Positions 24,337-31,872 of a stretch of 43,994 nucleotides of DNA are shown piece after piece. The stretch is from assembly GCA_041441555.1 (NCBI GenBank), contig JASDSW010000088.1, positions 1-43,994 of the forward strand. The letters run 5' to 3'. The notes beneath the pieces are model-generated. The model was not told where the DNA came from. It saw nothing but the letters and a program-made list of their open reading frames with translations, and ran no database searches. How positions within the stretch are numbered: position 1 is the first letter of the stretch; each line of letters starts with the position of its first letter. This stretch comes from Pseudaeromonas sp041441555 (GTDB taxonomy: Bacteria > Pseudomonadota > Gammaproteobacteria > Enterobacterales > Aeromonadaceae). The translations under genes were made by a program, and so were the position numbers.

Positions 24337-25434
24337 ATGCACATACTGTATGGCGTTCAAGGCACTGGCAACGGCCATATCAGCCGCTGCCGGACCATGG
24401 CTCTGGCGCTGGCGCGTCACGGGGTTCAGGTCGACTACCTGTTCAGTGGTCGGCCGGCGGAGGAGTACTTCGACATGCAACCCTTCGGTGATTATCGCAC
24501 CTTGCCCGGCCTCTCGTTTGCCTCGCGCAACGGTCGGCTCTCTCCCTGGTTGACGCTCCAACAGATCCAGCTGCGCCGTTTCTGGCAGGATACCGAGCGT
24601 CTTTCACTGGCAGGTTACGATGCCATCATCAGCGATTTTGAACCGGTGACGGCTTGGGCCGCCTGGCGGCAGGGGCTTCCGGTGCTGGGCATCAGCCATC
24701 AGGCGGCCTTCTCCTACCCGGTGCCCCGAACCGGCGATGATTGGGTCTCCCGTCTGGTGATGCGTCGCTATGCCCCGGTCTCGAGTGCCGTGGGGTTGCA
24801 CTGGTTTCACTTTGGCTTTCCGATCCTGCCGCCGATCATCGATCCCCTGACGCCGCAGGCCGACGATGGCTCGATTCTGGTCTACCTGCCGTTTGAATCG
24901 CTATCGGCCATTCAGGGGTTATTGGCTCGCTATGCGGCGGTCAACTTTGTCTGTTTTCACCCGGCCATCCGCGAGTCACAGCTGTGCGGCAATCTGTTGT
25001 TCCATCCGCCGGGCCGCGAGGCGTTCAAGCAGGCGCTGGCCCGCTGCAACGGGGTCATCTCCAACGGTGGTTTTGAACTGGCCTCCGAGGCGCTGACCCT
25101 GGGGAAAAAGTTACTGCTCAAGCCTCTGGTGGGCCAATTCGAGCAGATGTCGAATGCGATGACCCTCGAGCTGCTCGGGCTGGCGCAGGTGATGCAGACG
25201 CTGGAGCCAGGGGCGGTACGGGTCTGGCTGGATGCTTCGGCACCCGGACGGGTCTGCTACCCGGACGTGGCCGATGAACTGGCGCGCTGGTTGGCCGCCG
25301 GGCGGGTGGAAACCTTGCCGCGTTTGTGTGCCCGCCTGTGGAATCGGGTTCGCTTTCCCGAGCCGGTCTATGAGCGGATTGCCGAGATGGGGTTGGCCGA
25401 TTCAATCCATTGCGGGCAGTTATTGCGCATCTGA
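24337..25434 (+). CDS. MJ1255/VC2487-family glycosyltransferase
   Basis: A 365-residue glycosyltransferase of the GT28/UDP-glucuronosyl fold group. It starts 'MHILYGVQGTGNGHISRC', the glycine-rich N-terminal loop of the MJ1255/VC2487 family, and has 'YDAIISDFEPVTAWAAW', 'ISHQAAFSYPVP' and the donor-binding C-terminal segment 'NGVISNGGFELASEALTLGK', split as NGVISNGGFELASEA and LTLGKK. No signal peptide or TM segment is evident, so it is likely cytoplasmic or peripheral. It follows the PAP2 phosphatase by nine bases. The sugar donor and acceptor are not known. Confidence 0.85.
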   Translation: MHILYGVQGTGNGHISRCRTMALALARHGVQVDYLFSGRPAEEYFDMQPFGDYRTLPGLSFASRNGRLSPWLTLQQIQLRRFWQDTERLSLAGYDAIISDFEPVTAWAAWRQGLPVLGISHQAAFSYPVPRTGDDWVSRLVMRRYAPVSSAVGLHWFHFGFPILPPIIDPLTPQADDGSILVYLPFESLSAIQGLLARYAAVNFVCFHPAIRESQLCGNLLFHPPGREAFKQALARCNGVISNGGFELASEALTLGKKLLLKPLVGQFEQMSNAMTLELLGLAQVMQTLEPGAVRVWLDASAPGRVCYPDVADELARWLAAGRVETLPRLCARLWNRVRFPEPVYERIAEMGLADSIHCGQLLRI

Positions 25435-25491
25435 TTTCGTGTGGCTCTGCTAGTCTTAAACCAGATCCAGGGTGATCGCGGAGGTACGCAT

Positions 25492-25788
25492 ATGATGTTC
25501 AAGAATCAGCGCGGGGAAGAGGTCCATTTGGCCGACAACCTGACGCTCAAGGAGCTGGCCGAGATGGGAATGTCCATCCAGCTGGAAGAACAGTCCGATA
25601 ATGAGAGCACCAGATTTGGCAGGACGAAGGGGTGGAGGAAAAACCGCCGCTCCCGCGCTGAACCGGACAGGGGTAAAACGTGTAGTCAAAACCCGATCGC
25701 AAGATCGGGTTTTTGTTTGTGCGCAGCCGGGGGCGGAATCGCCCCTGTTTTAGATGAGATGCTATGGAAGTTTCATAATTTAGATTAA
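25492..25788 (+). CDS. Small hypothetical protein, probably frameshifted
   Basis: The ATG at 25492 has a GGAGGT site (about 25480) and opens a well-formed short protein: 'MMFKNQRGEEVHLADNLTLKELAEMGMSIQLEEQSDNE'. From base 25606 the reading frame degenerates and runs through an intrinsic terminator hairpin before stopping at 25788. If the two bases at 25606-25607 (AG in a GAGAG run) are skipped, the frame reads 'HQIWQDEGVEEKPPLPR' and stops at TGA 25659-25661, just before the terminator. The intact ancestor was therefore probably about 55 residues. Function is unknown. Confidence 0.55.
   Translation: MMFKNQRGEEVHLADNLTLKELAEMGMSIQLEEQSDNESTRFGRTKGWRKNRRSRAEPDRGKTCSQNPIARSGFCLCAAGGGIAPVLDEMLWKFHNLD
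25688..25714 (+). terminator. Intrinsic terminator of small gene
   Basis: AAAACCCGATC (25688-25698) pairs with GATCGGGTTTT (25703-25713) around GCAA, ending in a T-run. It lies inside the long but degenerate reading frame of the preceding gene. Confidence 0.85.
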
Positions 25789-26116
25789 TAGCCCGTCTTT
25801 TTTGTTGTGTTCAAAATAATCTATTGGTGGTTCATCGCGAGGTCAGTTCTTAGCGCGAAAATGGGGCAAAGGTGCCCTTGGATGAGGCAGCAAATCCATA
25901 GACAAGCTGGGCGAAGCGGGGTAAGTTCAATTTTCCACGCTCACGCAGTGACAGGGTTTTGTTCGAATAATAACCCGTCTATTCAAAAGGTTATGCTGAA
26001 TCGCCCCAACCAGGGGATTGAGCATAGCCTTACCTGTCCGATGAGCCTGGCGAAGGGAGCTATATCCCACCGACCTTACAACTGTTTTACGGAGTAAAGC
26101 CTGGAGGGCTTGAATC
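25789..26116 (+). other. Long upstream region of ilvI, no gene seen
   Basis: About 330 bases with no credible gene. Several short stems are visible, for example GGGCA-AAGG-TGCCC near 25863 and CCCC-AACCA-GGGG near 26004. This suggests a structured 5' leader of ilvI, but I could not match it to a known riboswitch and found no branched-chain-rich leader peptide. GGAGG (26103-26107) is the ribosome binding site of ilvI. Confidence 0.4.
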
Positions 26117-27835
26117 ATGGAGATGTTATCAGGCGCGGAGATGGTGGTTCGTGCGCTGGAAGACGAAGGGATTGACCACATTTTCGGTTACCCCGGCGGT
26201 TCAGTGCTCGATATCTATGATGCCCTTTTTGAGAACAGCAAGATTGAACATGTGCTGGTGCGCCACGAGCAGGCGGCCATCCACATGGCGGACGGTTATG
26301 CACGATCCACCGGCAAGGTCGGTACGGCGCTGGTGACCTCGGGTCCGGGTGCCACCAACTGTATCACCGGGATTGCCACCGCCTACATGGACTCCATTCC
26401 GATGGTGATCCTGTCGGGTCAGGTGCCGACTTCCCTGATTGGCGATGATGCCTTCCAGGAAGTCGACATGATCGGGATCTCTCGCCCAGTGGTCAAACAC
26501 AGCTTCCTGTGCAAGAAGGCATCCGATATTCCGCAGGCCATCAAGAAGGCCTTCTACATTGCCGCCACCGGCCGTCCCGGCCCTGTGGTGGTGGATCTGC
26601 CGAAGGATGTGCAGAATCCGAAAGAAAAATTCCCCTACGAGTATCCCAGCAGCGTCAACATGCGCTCCTACAATCCGACCAAGGCCGGACACAAGGGGCA
26701 GATCAAGCGTGCGGTCAAGATGCTGGCCGAGGCGAAGAAGCCGGTGCTCTATCTGGGAGGCGGTGCCGTCCAGTCCAATGGCTCGGCCCAGGTGCGTCGT
26801 CTGGCGGAGCTGTTCAGTCTGCCGGTAACCAGCACCCTGATGGGGTTGGGTGCCTTCCCGGGCAACCACAGCCAGTTTGTCGGCATGCTGGGGATGCACG
26901 GTACCTTCGAAGCCAACAACACCATGCACAACGCCGATCTGATCGTGGCGGTTGGTGCGCGCTTCGACGACCGGGTGACCAACAACGTCGCCAAGTTCTG
27001 TCCGAACGCCAAGATCATCCATGTGGATATCGATCCGGCCTCCATCTCCAAGACGGTGCAGGTCGATGTGCCCATCGTCGGCTCGGTGGATACAGTGCTC
27101 GATCAGATGCTCGAAGCGGTCGCCGAGCTGGGTGTCGAAATTGATGACGGCGCTCTGGCCGACTGGTGGGAGCAGATCGATGGCTGGCGCGCCAAGCGTT
27201 GCCTGAGCTACGAGAAGAGTGCCAGCGCCATCAAGCCGCAGCAGGTGATCGAGACGCTGTACAAGGTGACCGAAGGCAAGGCCTATGTTGCCTCCGACGT
27301 CGGTCAGCACCAGATGTTTGCCGCGCTCTACTATCCGTTTGCCGAGCCACGGCAGTGGATCAACTCCGGGGGCCTCGGCACCATGGGCTTTGGTCTGCCG
27401 GCTGCCATGGGGGTGCAGTTTGCCCACCCGGATGCCGTCGTGGCCTGTGTCACCGGTGATGGCTCCATCCAGATGAACATTCAGGAGCTCTCCACCTGCC
27501 TGCAATATGGCTTGCCGGTCAAGATCATCACCATGAACAACCATGCCCTGGGGATGGTGAAGCAGTGGCAGAAGATGTTCTATGGCGGTCGCCACAGCCA
27601 CTCCTACATGGACTCGCTGCCGGACTTCGTCAAGTTGGCGGAGGCCTATGGCCATATCGGCATCAAGGTCGATGATCCAGCCAAGCTCGAAGAGGCGATG
27701 GCCTATGCCTTCTCGCTGAAGGATCGTCTGGTGTTCATGGATATCGTGGTTGACCAGGATGAGCATGTCTATCCGATGCAGATCAAGTTCGGTGGCATGG
27801 ATGAGATGTGGTTGAGTAAGACGGAGCGTACCTGA
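26117..27835 (+). CDS. ilvI: Acetolactate synthase III, catalytic large subunit
   Basis: A 572-residue thiamine-diphosphate enzyme making acetolactate from two pyruvates (or acetohydroxybutyrate from pyruvate and 2-oxobutyrate), the first common step of valine, leucine and isoleucine synthesis. It has 'GYPGGSVLDIYDAL', the TPP-activating Glu in 'VRHEQAAIHMADGYAR' (about residue 51), 'TSGPGATNCITGIATAYMDS', and the GDG-N motif 'VTGDGSIQMNIQELSTCLQ' near 450. The ATG at 26117 has GGAGG nine bases upstream. Its stop overlaps the ilvH start by one base (TGATG). FAD and Mg are expected cofactors. Confidence 0.97.
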   Translation: MEMLSGAEMVVRALEDEGIDHIFGYPGGSVLDIYDALFENSKIEHVLVRHEQAAIHMADGYARSTGKVGTALVTSGPGATNCITGIATAYMDSIPMVILSGQVPTSLIGDDAFQEVDMIGISRPVVKHSFLCKKASDIPQAIKKAFYIAATGRPGPVVVDLPKDVQNPKEKFPYEYPSSVNMRSYNPTKAGHKGQIKRAVKMLAEAKKPVLYLGGGAVQSNGSAQVRRLAELFSLPVTSTLMGLGAFPGNHSQFVGMLGMHGTFEANNTMHNADLIVAVGARFDDRVTNNVAKFCPNAKIIHVDIDPASISKTVQVDVPIVGSVDTVLDQMLEAVAELGVEIDDGALADWWEQIDGWRAKRCLSYEKSASAIKPQQVIETLYKVTEGKAYVASDVGQHQMFAALYYPFAEPRQWINSGGLGTMGFGLPAAMGVQFAHPDAVVACVTGDGSIQMNIQELSTCLQYGLPVKIITMNNHALGMVKQWQKMFYGGRHSHSYMDSLPDFVKLAEAYGHIGIKVDDPAKLEEAMAYAFSLKDRLVFMDIVVDQDEHVYPMQIKFGGMDEMWLSKTERT

Positions 27836-28332
27836 TGCGACATTTAATTTCAGTTTTGCTGGAAAACGAATCCGGTGCCCTGAGTCGTGTGGTCGGTCTG
27901 TTTTCCCAACGTGGTTACAACATCGAGACCCTGACGGTGGCTCCGACCGAAGATCCGACTCTGTCGCGGATGACGATCGTCACCCTGGGCGATGAGCGGG
28001 TCGTCGAGCAGATCACCAAGCAGCTGCACAAGCTGGTGGATGTGCTCAAGGTCTCCGACATCACCGAAGGCAGCCACATCGAGCGGGAAATCATGCTGGT
28101 GAAGAGCCGGGCCAACACTCCGGATACCCGGGATGAGGTCAAGCGCCTCTCCGAGATATTCCGCGGCCAGATCGTCGATGTCACCCCTGAGCTCTACACG
28201 GTGCAGATGGTTGGCACCAGCGACAAGCTCGACGCCTTCATCGGCACCCTCAAGCAGGCTACCGAGATCGTCGAGGTGGTGCGCAGCGGGGTTTGTGGCA
28301 TCGCCCGCGGCGAGCGCTCACTGCACGCCTAA
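27835..28332 (+). CDS. ilvH: Acetolactate synthase III, regulatory small subunit
   Basis: A 165-residue regulatory subunit that activates IlvI and confers valine feedback inhibition. The N-terminal ACT domain 'MRHLISVLLENESGALSRVVGLFSQRGYNIETLTVAPTED' (residues 1-40) is characteristic; the C-terminal half has 'IVDVTPELYTVQMVGTSDKLDAFI'. Only a short piece of each is quoted in full: ENESGALSRVVGLFSQRGYN. The one-base overlap with ilvI ensures coupled synthesis. It is followed by a terminator. Confidence 0.97.
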   Translation: MRHLISVLLENESGALSRVVGLFSQRGYNIETLTVAPTEDPTLSRMTIVTLGDERVVEQITKQLHKLVDVLKVSDITEGSHIEREIMLVKSRANTPDTRDEVKRLSEIFRGQIVDVTPELYTVQMVGTSDKLDAFIGTLKQATEIVEVVRSGVCGIARGERSLHA

Positions 28333-28358
28333 CGAATACCTGTAACTGTAATATCCAG

Positions 28359-28386
28359 GACCCGCTTCGGCGGGTCTTGTTTTTTG
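28359..28386 (+). terminator. Intrinsic terminator after ilvH
   Basis: GACCCGC (28359-28365) pairs with GCGGGTC (28370-28376) around a TTCG tetraloop and is followed by TTG and a T-run. Confidence 0.88.
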
Positions 28387-28538
28387 CATCTCTTGCGGGC
28401 GGCCCAATGGCTTTTTCTATCGGAGTAATAATTTTAACCGATTGGATTAATCTCCTTTGCTCGTCAACTATTTATGAAGTGGCTGCCGATGGGGCGGTTG
28501 CAGCCAGGACAACAATGACGAGATAAAAGGGGTTCAAG

Positions 28539-30749
28539 ATGGGAAATGATCACAAGGCTCCGGCGGGCAAGTGTCCGTTCATGCACGGCAGTGCACCCGC
28601 GGCGCATGGCGCCCAGACCCGCAGTGGCACCAGCGTCACCGACTGGTGGCCCAAAAGCCTGAATCTGGACATCCTGCATCAGCACGATCGCAAAACTGAC
28701 CCGATGGATCCGGACTTTTACTACGCAGCGGCGTTCAAGACACTGGATCTGGAGGCCGTGAAACGGGATCTGCGGCAATTGATGACCGACAGCCAGAGCT
28801 GGTGGCCCGCGGACTGGGGTCATTACGGTGGCCTGATGATTCGGATGGCGTGGCATAGCGCCGGCACCTACCGTACCGCCGATGGCCGTGGTGGTGGTGG
28901 CACCGGCAGTCAGCGTTTTGCCCCGCTCAACAGCTGGCCGGATAACGTCAACCTCGACAAGGCGCGCCGCCTGCTGTGGCCGATCAAAAAGCAGTATGGC
29001 AACAAGATTAGCTGGGCCGATCTGATGATCCTGGCCGGGAACGTGGCGCTGGAGTCGATGGGCTTCAAGACCTTCGGCTTTGCCGGTGGACGCAAGGATA
29101 TCTGGCATCCAGAAAAAGACATCTATTGGGGGTCAGAGCGTGAGTGGCTGGCGACCAGCGACAAACCGGACAGCCGCTACAGCGGTGAGCGGCAGCTGGA
29201 AAATCCGCTGGCGGCGGTTCAGATGGGGCTGATTTACGTCAATCCGGAAGGGCCGGATGGTAATCCGGATCCCGTCGCCTCGGGGCTGGATGTGCGCGAA
29301 ACCTTTGGCCGCATGGCGATGAACGATGAGGAAACCGTGGCGCTGGTGGCGGGCGGCCATACCTTCGGCAAGGCCCATGGGGCCGGGGATCCGGCGTTAG
29401 TCGGGCCAGAGCCGGAAGCCGCTGAGCTGCAGGAGCAGGGCCTCGGCTGGCACAATCGCCTGGGCAGTGGCGTCGGCGTGCACACCACCAGCAGTGGCAT
29501 CGAAGGGGCGTGGAAACCCAATCCCACCCAGTGGGACAATGGCTATTTCGACATGCTGTTCGGCTACGACTGGGAGCTGACCAGAAGCCCGTCGGGCGCC
29601 AAGCAGTGGACGCCGAAAAACGTCAAGCCTGAGCATCTGATCCCCGATGCCCATGATCCAAGCAAGAAGTATCCGCCGATGATGACCACGGCTGACCTAT
29701 CGTTACGTTTCGATCCGGTGTATGAGCCGATTGCCCGCCGTTTCCATCAGGATCCGGCCGCCTTTGCCGATGCCTTTGCCCGGGCCTGGTTCAAACTGAC
29801 CCACAGGGACATGGGACCCAAGAGCCGTTATCTGGGTGCGGATGTCCCGGCTGAAGAGCTGATTTGGCAAGATCCGGTACCGGCGGCCCACTACCTGCCG
29901 ACCGCGGCAGAAGTTGATCAGCTCAAGCAACGCATCCTGCAATCCGGTCTGTCGGTGGGCGAACTGGTCAGCACCGCCTGGGACAGTGCGCGCACCTTCC
30001 GTGGTTCGGACTATCGGGGTGGCGCCAATGGCGCACGTATTCGCCTGGCACCGCAAAAGGATTGGGTCGGTAACGAGCCACCGCGTCTCAACAAGGTGTT
30101 GGCGGTACTGGAGACCATTCAGGCCGAGTTTGGCAAGCCCGTCAGCCTGGCGGATCTGATCGTGCTGGCAGGCAGTGCTGCTGTCGAGCAGGCGGCGCGG
30201 GATGCCGGAGTGACGCTGACCGTGCCGTTTGCCGCCGGACGGGGCGATGCCGAGCAGGCGATGACCGATGTCGAGTCGTTTGCTGTGCTGGAGCCGTTGC
30301 ACGATGGTTACCGCAACTGGCAAAAGCAGCCCTACGCGGTGACGCCGGAGGAGATGTTGCTGGATCGTACTCAGTTGCTGGGGTTAACGGCCAGGGAGAT
30401 GACGGTGCTGGTGGGCGGCATGCGGGTGCTGGGGACCAATCATGGGGGCACGCCCCACGGCGTCTTCACCGATCGGGTGGGCGTATTGAGCAATGACTTC
30501 TTCGTCCATCTGACCGATATGGCTTACAGCTGGAAACCAGCGGGCGAGAACCTGTACCAGATCTGCGAGCGGACGACGGGGACCGTGAAGTGGACCGCCA
30601 CCCGCGTCGATCTGGTCTTCGGCTCCAATTCGATACTGCGAGCCTATGCGGAGGTGTATGCCCAGGATGACAACCGCGAGAAGTTTGTGCGCGATTTTGT
30701 CGCCGTCTGGGTCAAGGTGATGAACGCCGATCGCTTCGATCTGGCCTGA
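28539..30749 (+). CDS. katG: Catalase-peroxidase
   Basis: A 736-residue bifunctional haem enzyme that destroys hydrogen peroxide and alkyl peroxides. Two peroxidase-like halves are present. The N-terminal, catalytic half has the distal Arg-Trp-His in 'MIRMAWHSAGTYR' and the proximal His in 'ALVAGGHTFGKAHG'. 'MGLIYVNPEGPDGNP' contains the Tyr of the Met-Tyr-Trp adduct, with Met in 'GRMAMNDEETVA'. The full length is typical. Its N-terminus 'MGNDHKAPAGKCPFMHG' lacks a signal peptide, so it is cytoplasmic. No OxyR site was firmly identified upstream. Confidence 0.98.
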   Translation: MGNDHKAPAGKCPFMHGSAPAAHGAQTRSGTSVTDWWPKSLNLDILHQHDRKTDPMDPDFYYAAAFKTLDLEAVKRDLRQLMTDSQSWWPADWGHYGGLMIRMAWHSAGTYRTADGRGGGGTGSQRFAPLNSWPDNVNLDKARRLLWPIKKQYGNKISWADLMILAGNVALESMGFKTFGFAGGRKDIWHPEKDIYWGSEREWLATSDKPDSRYSGERQLENPLAAVQMGLIYVNPEGPDGNPDPVASGLDVRETFGRMAMNDEETVALVAGGHTFGKAHGAGDPALVGPEPEAAELQEQGLGWHNRLGSGVGVHTTSSGIEGAWKPNPTQWDNGYFDMLFGYDWELTRSPSGAKQWTPKNVKPEHLIPDAHDPSKKYPPMMTTADLSLRFDPVYEPIARRFHQDPAAFADAFARAWFKLTHRDMGPKSRYLGADVPAEELIWQDPVPAAHYLPTAAEVDQLKQRILQSGLSVGELVSTAWDSARTFRGSDYRGGANGARIRLAPQKDWVGNEPPRLNKVLAVLETIQAEFGKPVSLADLIVLAGSAAVEQAARDAGVTLTVPFAAGRGDAEQAMTDVESFAVLEPLHDGYRNWQKQPYAVTPEEMLLDRTQLLGLTAREMTVLVGGMRVLGTNHGGTPHGVFTDRVGVLSNDFFVHLTDMAYSWKPAGENLYQICERTTGTVKWTATRVDLVFGSNSILRAYAEVYAQDDNREKFVRDFVAVWVKVMNADRFDLA

Positions 30750-30766
30750 TAGGCGATGAACTGGAT

Positions 30767-30791
30767 AGCCGGCCCGCGGGCCGGCTTTTTT
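30767..30791 (+). terminator. Intrinsic terminator after katG
   Basis: AGCCGGCCCG (30767-30776) is complementary to CGGGCCGGCT (30777-30786), followed by a T-run. It lies 17 bases past the katG stop. Confidence 0.85.
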
Positions 30792-30938
30792 ATGTGCGTA
30801 TCAACCCCGGTTAGTCGGCTGCTGCTGTTTTGGTTTAGTTGTATGGCCTCATTTGCATTCGCCTGAGGAAAATACTGGGCATTTGATCCGGCCGGGGTAG
30901 AATGCCGGTGGTTTGCAATCTGTGACGAGGAATACATT

Positions 30939-31571
30939 ATGAAGTTAAAGGCCCTGAGCCTGTGTGGCATCCTGGCGTTGTCTGCATCCGTCCAAGCTTC
31001 CGATTTGAGTCTGGCGGTAGGGACCGACTACTGGAATCCGACGCCGACCGGCTCGGTCAATGGCTATGCGCCCCAGTATGACGATACCTCCTTGTGGACC
31101 TTCTGGGCGGACTTCCGCCACGGCGTCCCCTTGCTGCCGAATGCCAATCTGCAACGTACCAGCTATGACTCCCAGGGCAAGGGTCTGAGCAATGATCTGA
31201 CTGCCTGGGATCTGGCGCTCTACTATCGTTTGTTTGACAACGATCTGTTTGGCATCGGTGGTGGCATGGTGCTGCGCCAGTGGGACGGCTCCTTGCATGG
31301 CAATAGCTATGACGAAACCGATCCGCTCGGTTATGTGCAAGCGGATCTGAAGATCCCGGGCACCACGGTCAGCGCCTTTGGTGATGCTCGGTTCTCGCAG
31401 TGGGATGGTGAACACAACTACGATTATCGCCTCGGGATGGCGGTCGAGTTCGTACCGAACTTCCACCTACGCGGCGGCTATCGCAACGTGCGTCTGGACG
31501 GTAACGTCGACGGCGTCGAGCTGGGCCAGCGCATGGATGGTTGGTTTGGCGGGGCTGAATACCGCTTCTAA
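30939..31571 (+). CDS. Small outer-membrane beta-barrel protein (TIGR04219/YfaZ-like)
   Basis: A 210-residue secreted protein with signal peptide residues 1-20 (ASVQA) and a mature part that alternates polar and aromatic residues. It ends in Phe ('GGAEYRF'), the C-terminal signature of outer-membrane barrels. Repeated glycine/aromatic strands such as 'DLSLAVGTDYWNP', 'ALYYRLFDNDLFGIGGGMVL' and 'LGMAVEFVPNFHLRGGYRNV' fit an eight-stranded barrel. The overall pattern resembles the OMP family that co-occurs with GlyGly-CTERM systems; a GlyGly-CTERM protease is indeed encoded at 41734. It has its own AGGAAT-type site and a terminator downstream. The role is unknown. Confidence 0.75.
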   Translation: MKLKALSLCGILALSASVQASDLSLAVGTDYWNPTPTGSVNGYAPQYDDTSLWTFWADFRHGVPLLPNANLQRTSYDSQGKGLSNDLTAWDLALYYRLFDNDLFGIGGGMVLRQWDGSLHGNSYDETDPLGYVQADLKIPGTTVSAFGDARFSQWDGEHNYDYRLGMAVEFVPNFHLRGGYRNVRLDGNVDGVELGQRMDGWFGGAEYRF

Positions 31572-31654
31572 GCCCCAATATTGTTCACTGAAGGGTAAGG
31601 CAGGGGTATTCCATTTCGTCAACACGCCGTAAACCCACCCGTGGGGGCTCGATG

Positions 31655-31687
31655 CTCGATGGCGGCATCCCTGCCGCCAACGGTTGA
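31655..31687. repeat. Dispersed repeat, inverted copy of 40622-40650
   Basis: The core can fold as GGCGGCA-TCCC-TGCCGCC. Over 29 bases it matches the reverse complement of 40622-40650 at 27 positions. It is probably a genus-specific intergenic repeat found downstream of genes. Confidence 0.65.
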
Positions 31688-31752
31688 CTCAATGGAACTC
31701 TCCCTCCCTTATCTGATTTAAACCCCGGGTTTTACTCAGAGGGTTTGCCAAG

Positions 31753-31777
31753 AAGGTCGCGGATGCGGCCTTTTTTT
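31753..31777 (+). terminator. Terminator hairpin upstream of cysJ
   Basis: AAGGTCGC (31753-31760) pairs with GCGGCCTT (31765-31772) around GGAT, with one G-T pair, and seven T follow. It is about 95 bases before cysJ and may end the outer-membrane protein transcript. Confidence 0.75.
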
Positions 31778-31872
31778 ATTTCTTTATGGAATTAAAAATG
31801 CGGTTTTGTTCTTTGATAAGCATATAACCACTCCTTAAGCTGGGACCATCAGAGTAGAGGGAAATCGGCGAT

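Larger units (their letters stand above)
31572..31872. other. Spacer between OMP and cysJ, with repeat and terminator
   Basis: About 300 bases without a gene. It contains the dispersed repeat at 31655-31687 and a terminator-like hairpin at 31753-31777, listed separately, and then the AT-rich cysJ promoter area. Confidence 0.5.

Noticed and set aside
25807..26097. Open frame upstream of ilvI as a leader peptide or gene
   Set aside because: No ribosome binding site, not enriched in Ile, Leu or Val codons, and no terminator pairing that would support attenuation.
28420..28538. OxyR site upstream of katG
   Set aside because: An ATCGG/CCGAT pair is present, but the phased ATAG-n7-CTAT pattern of OxyR sites is not found.
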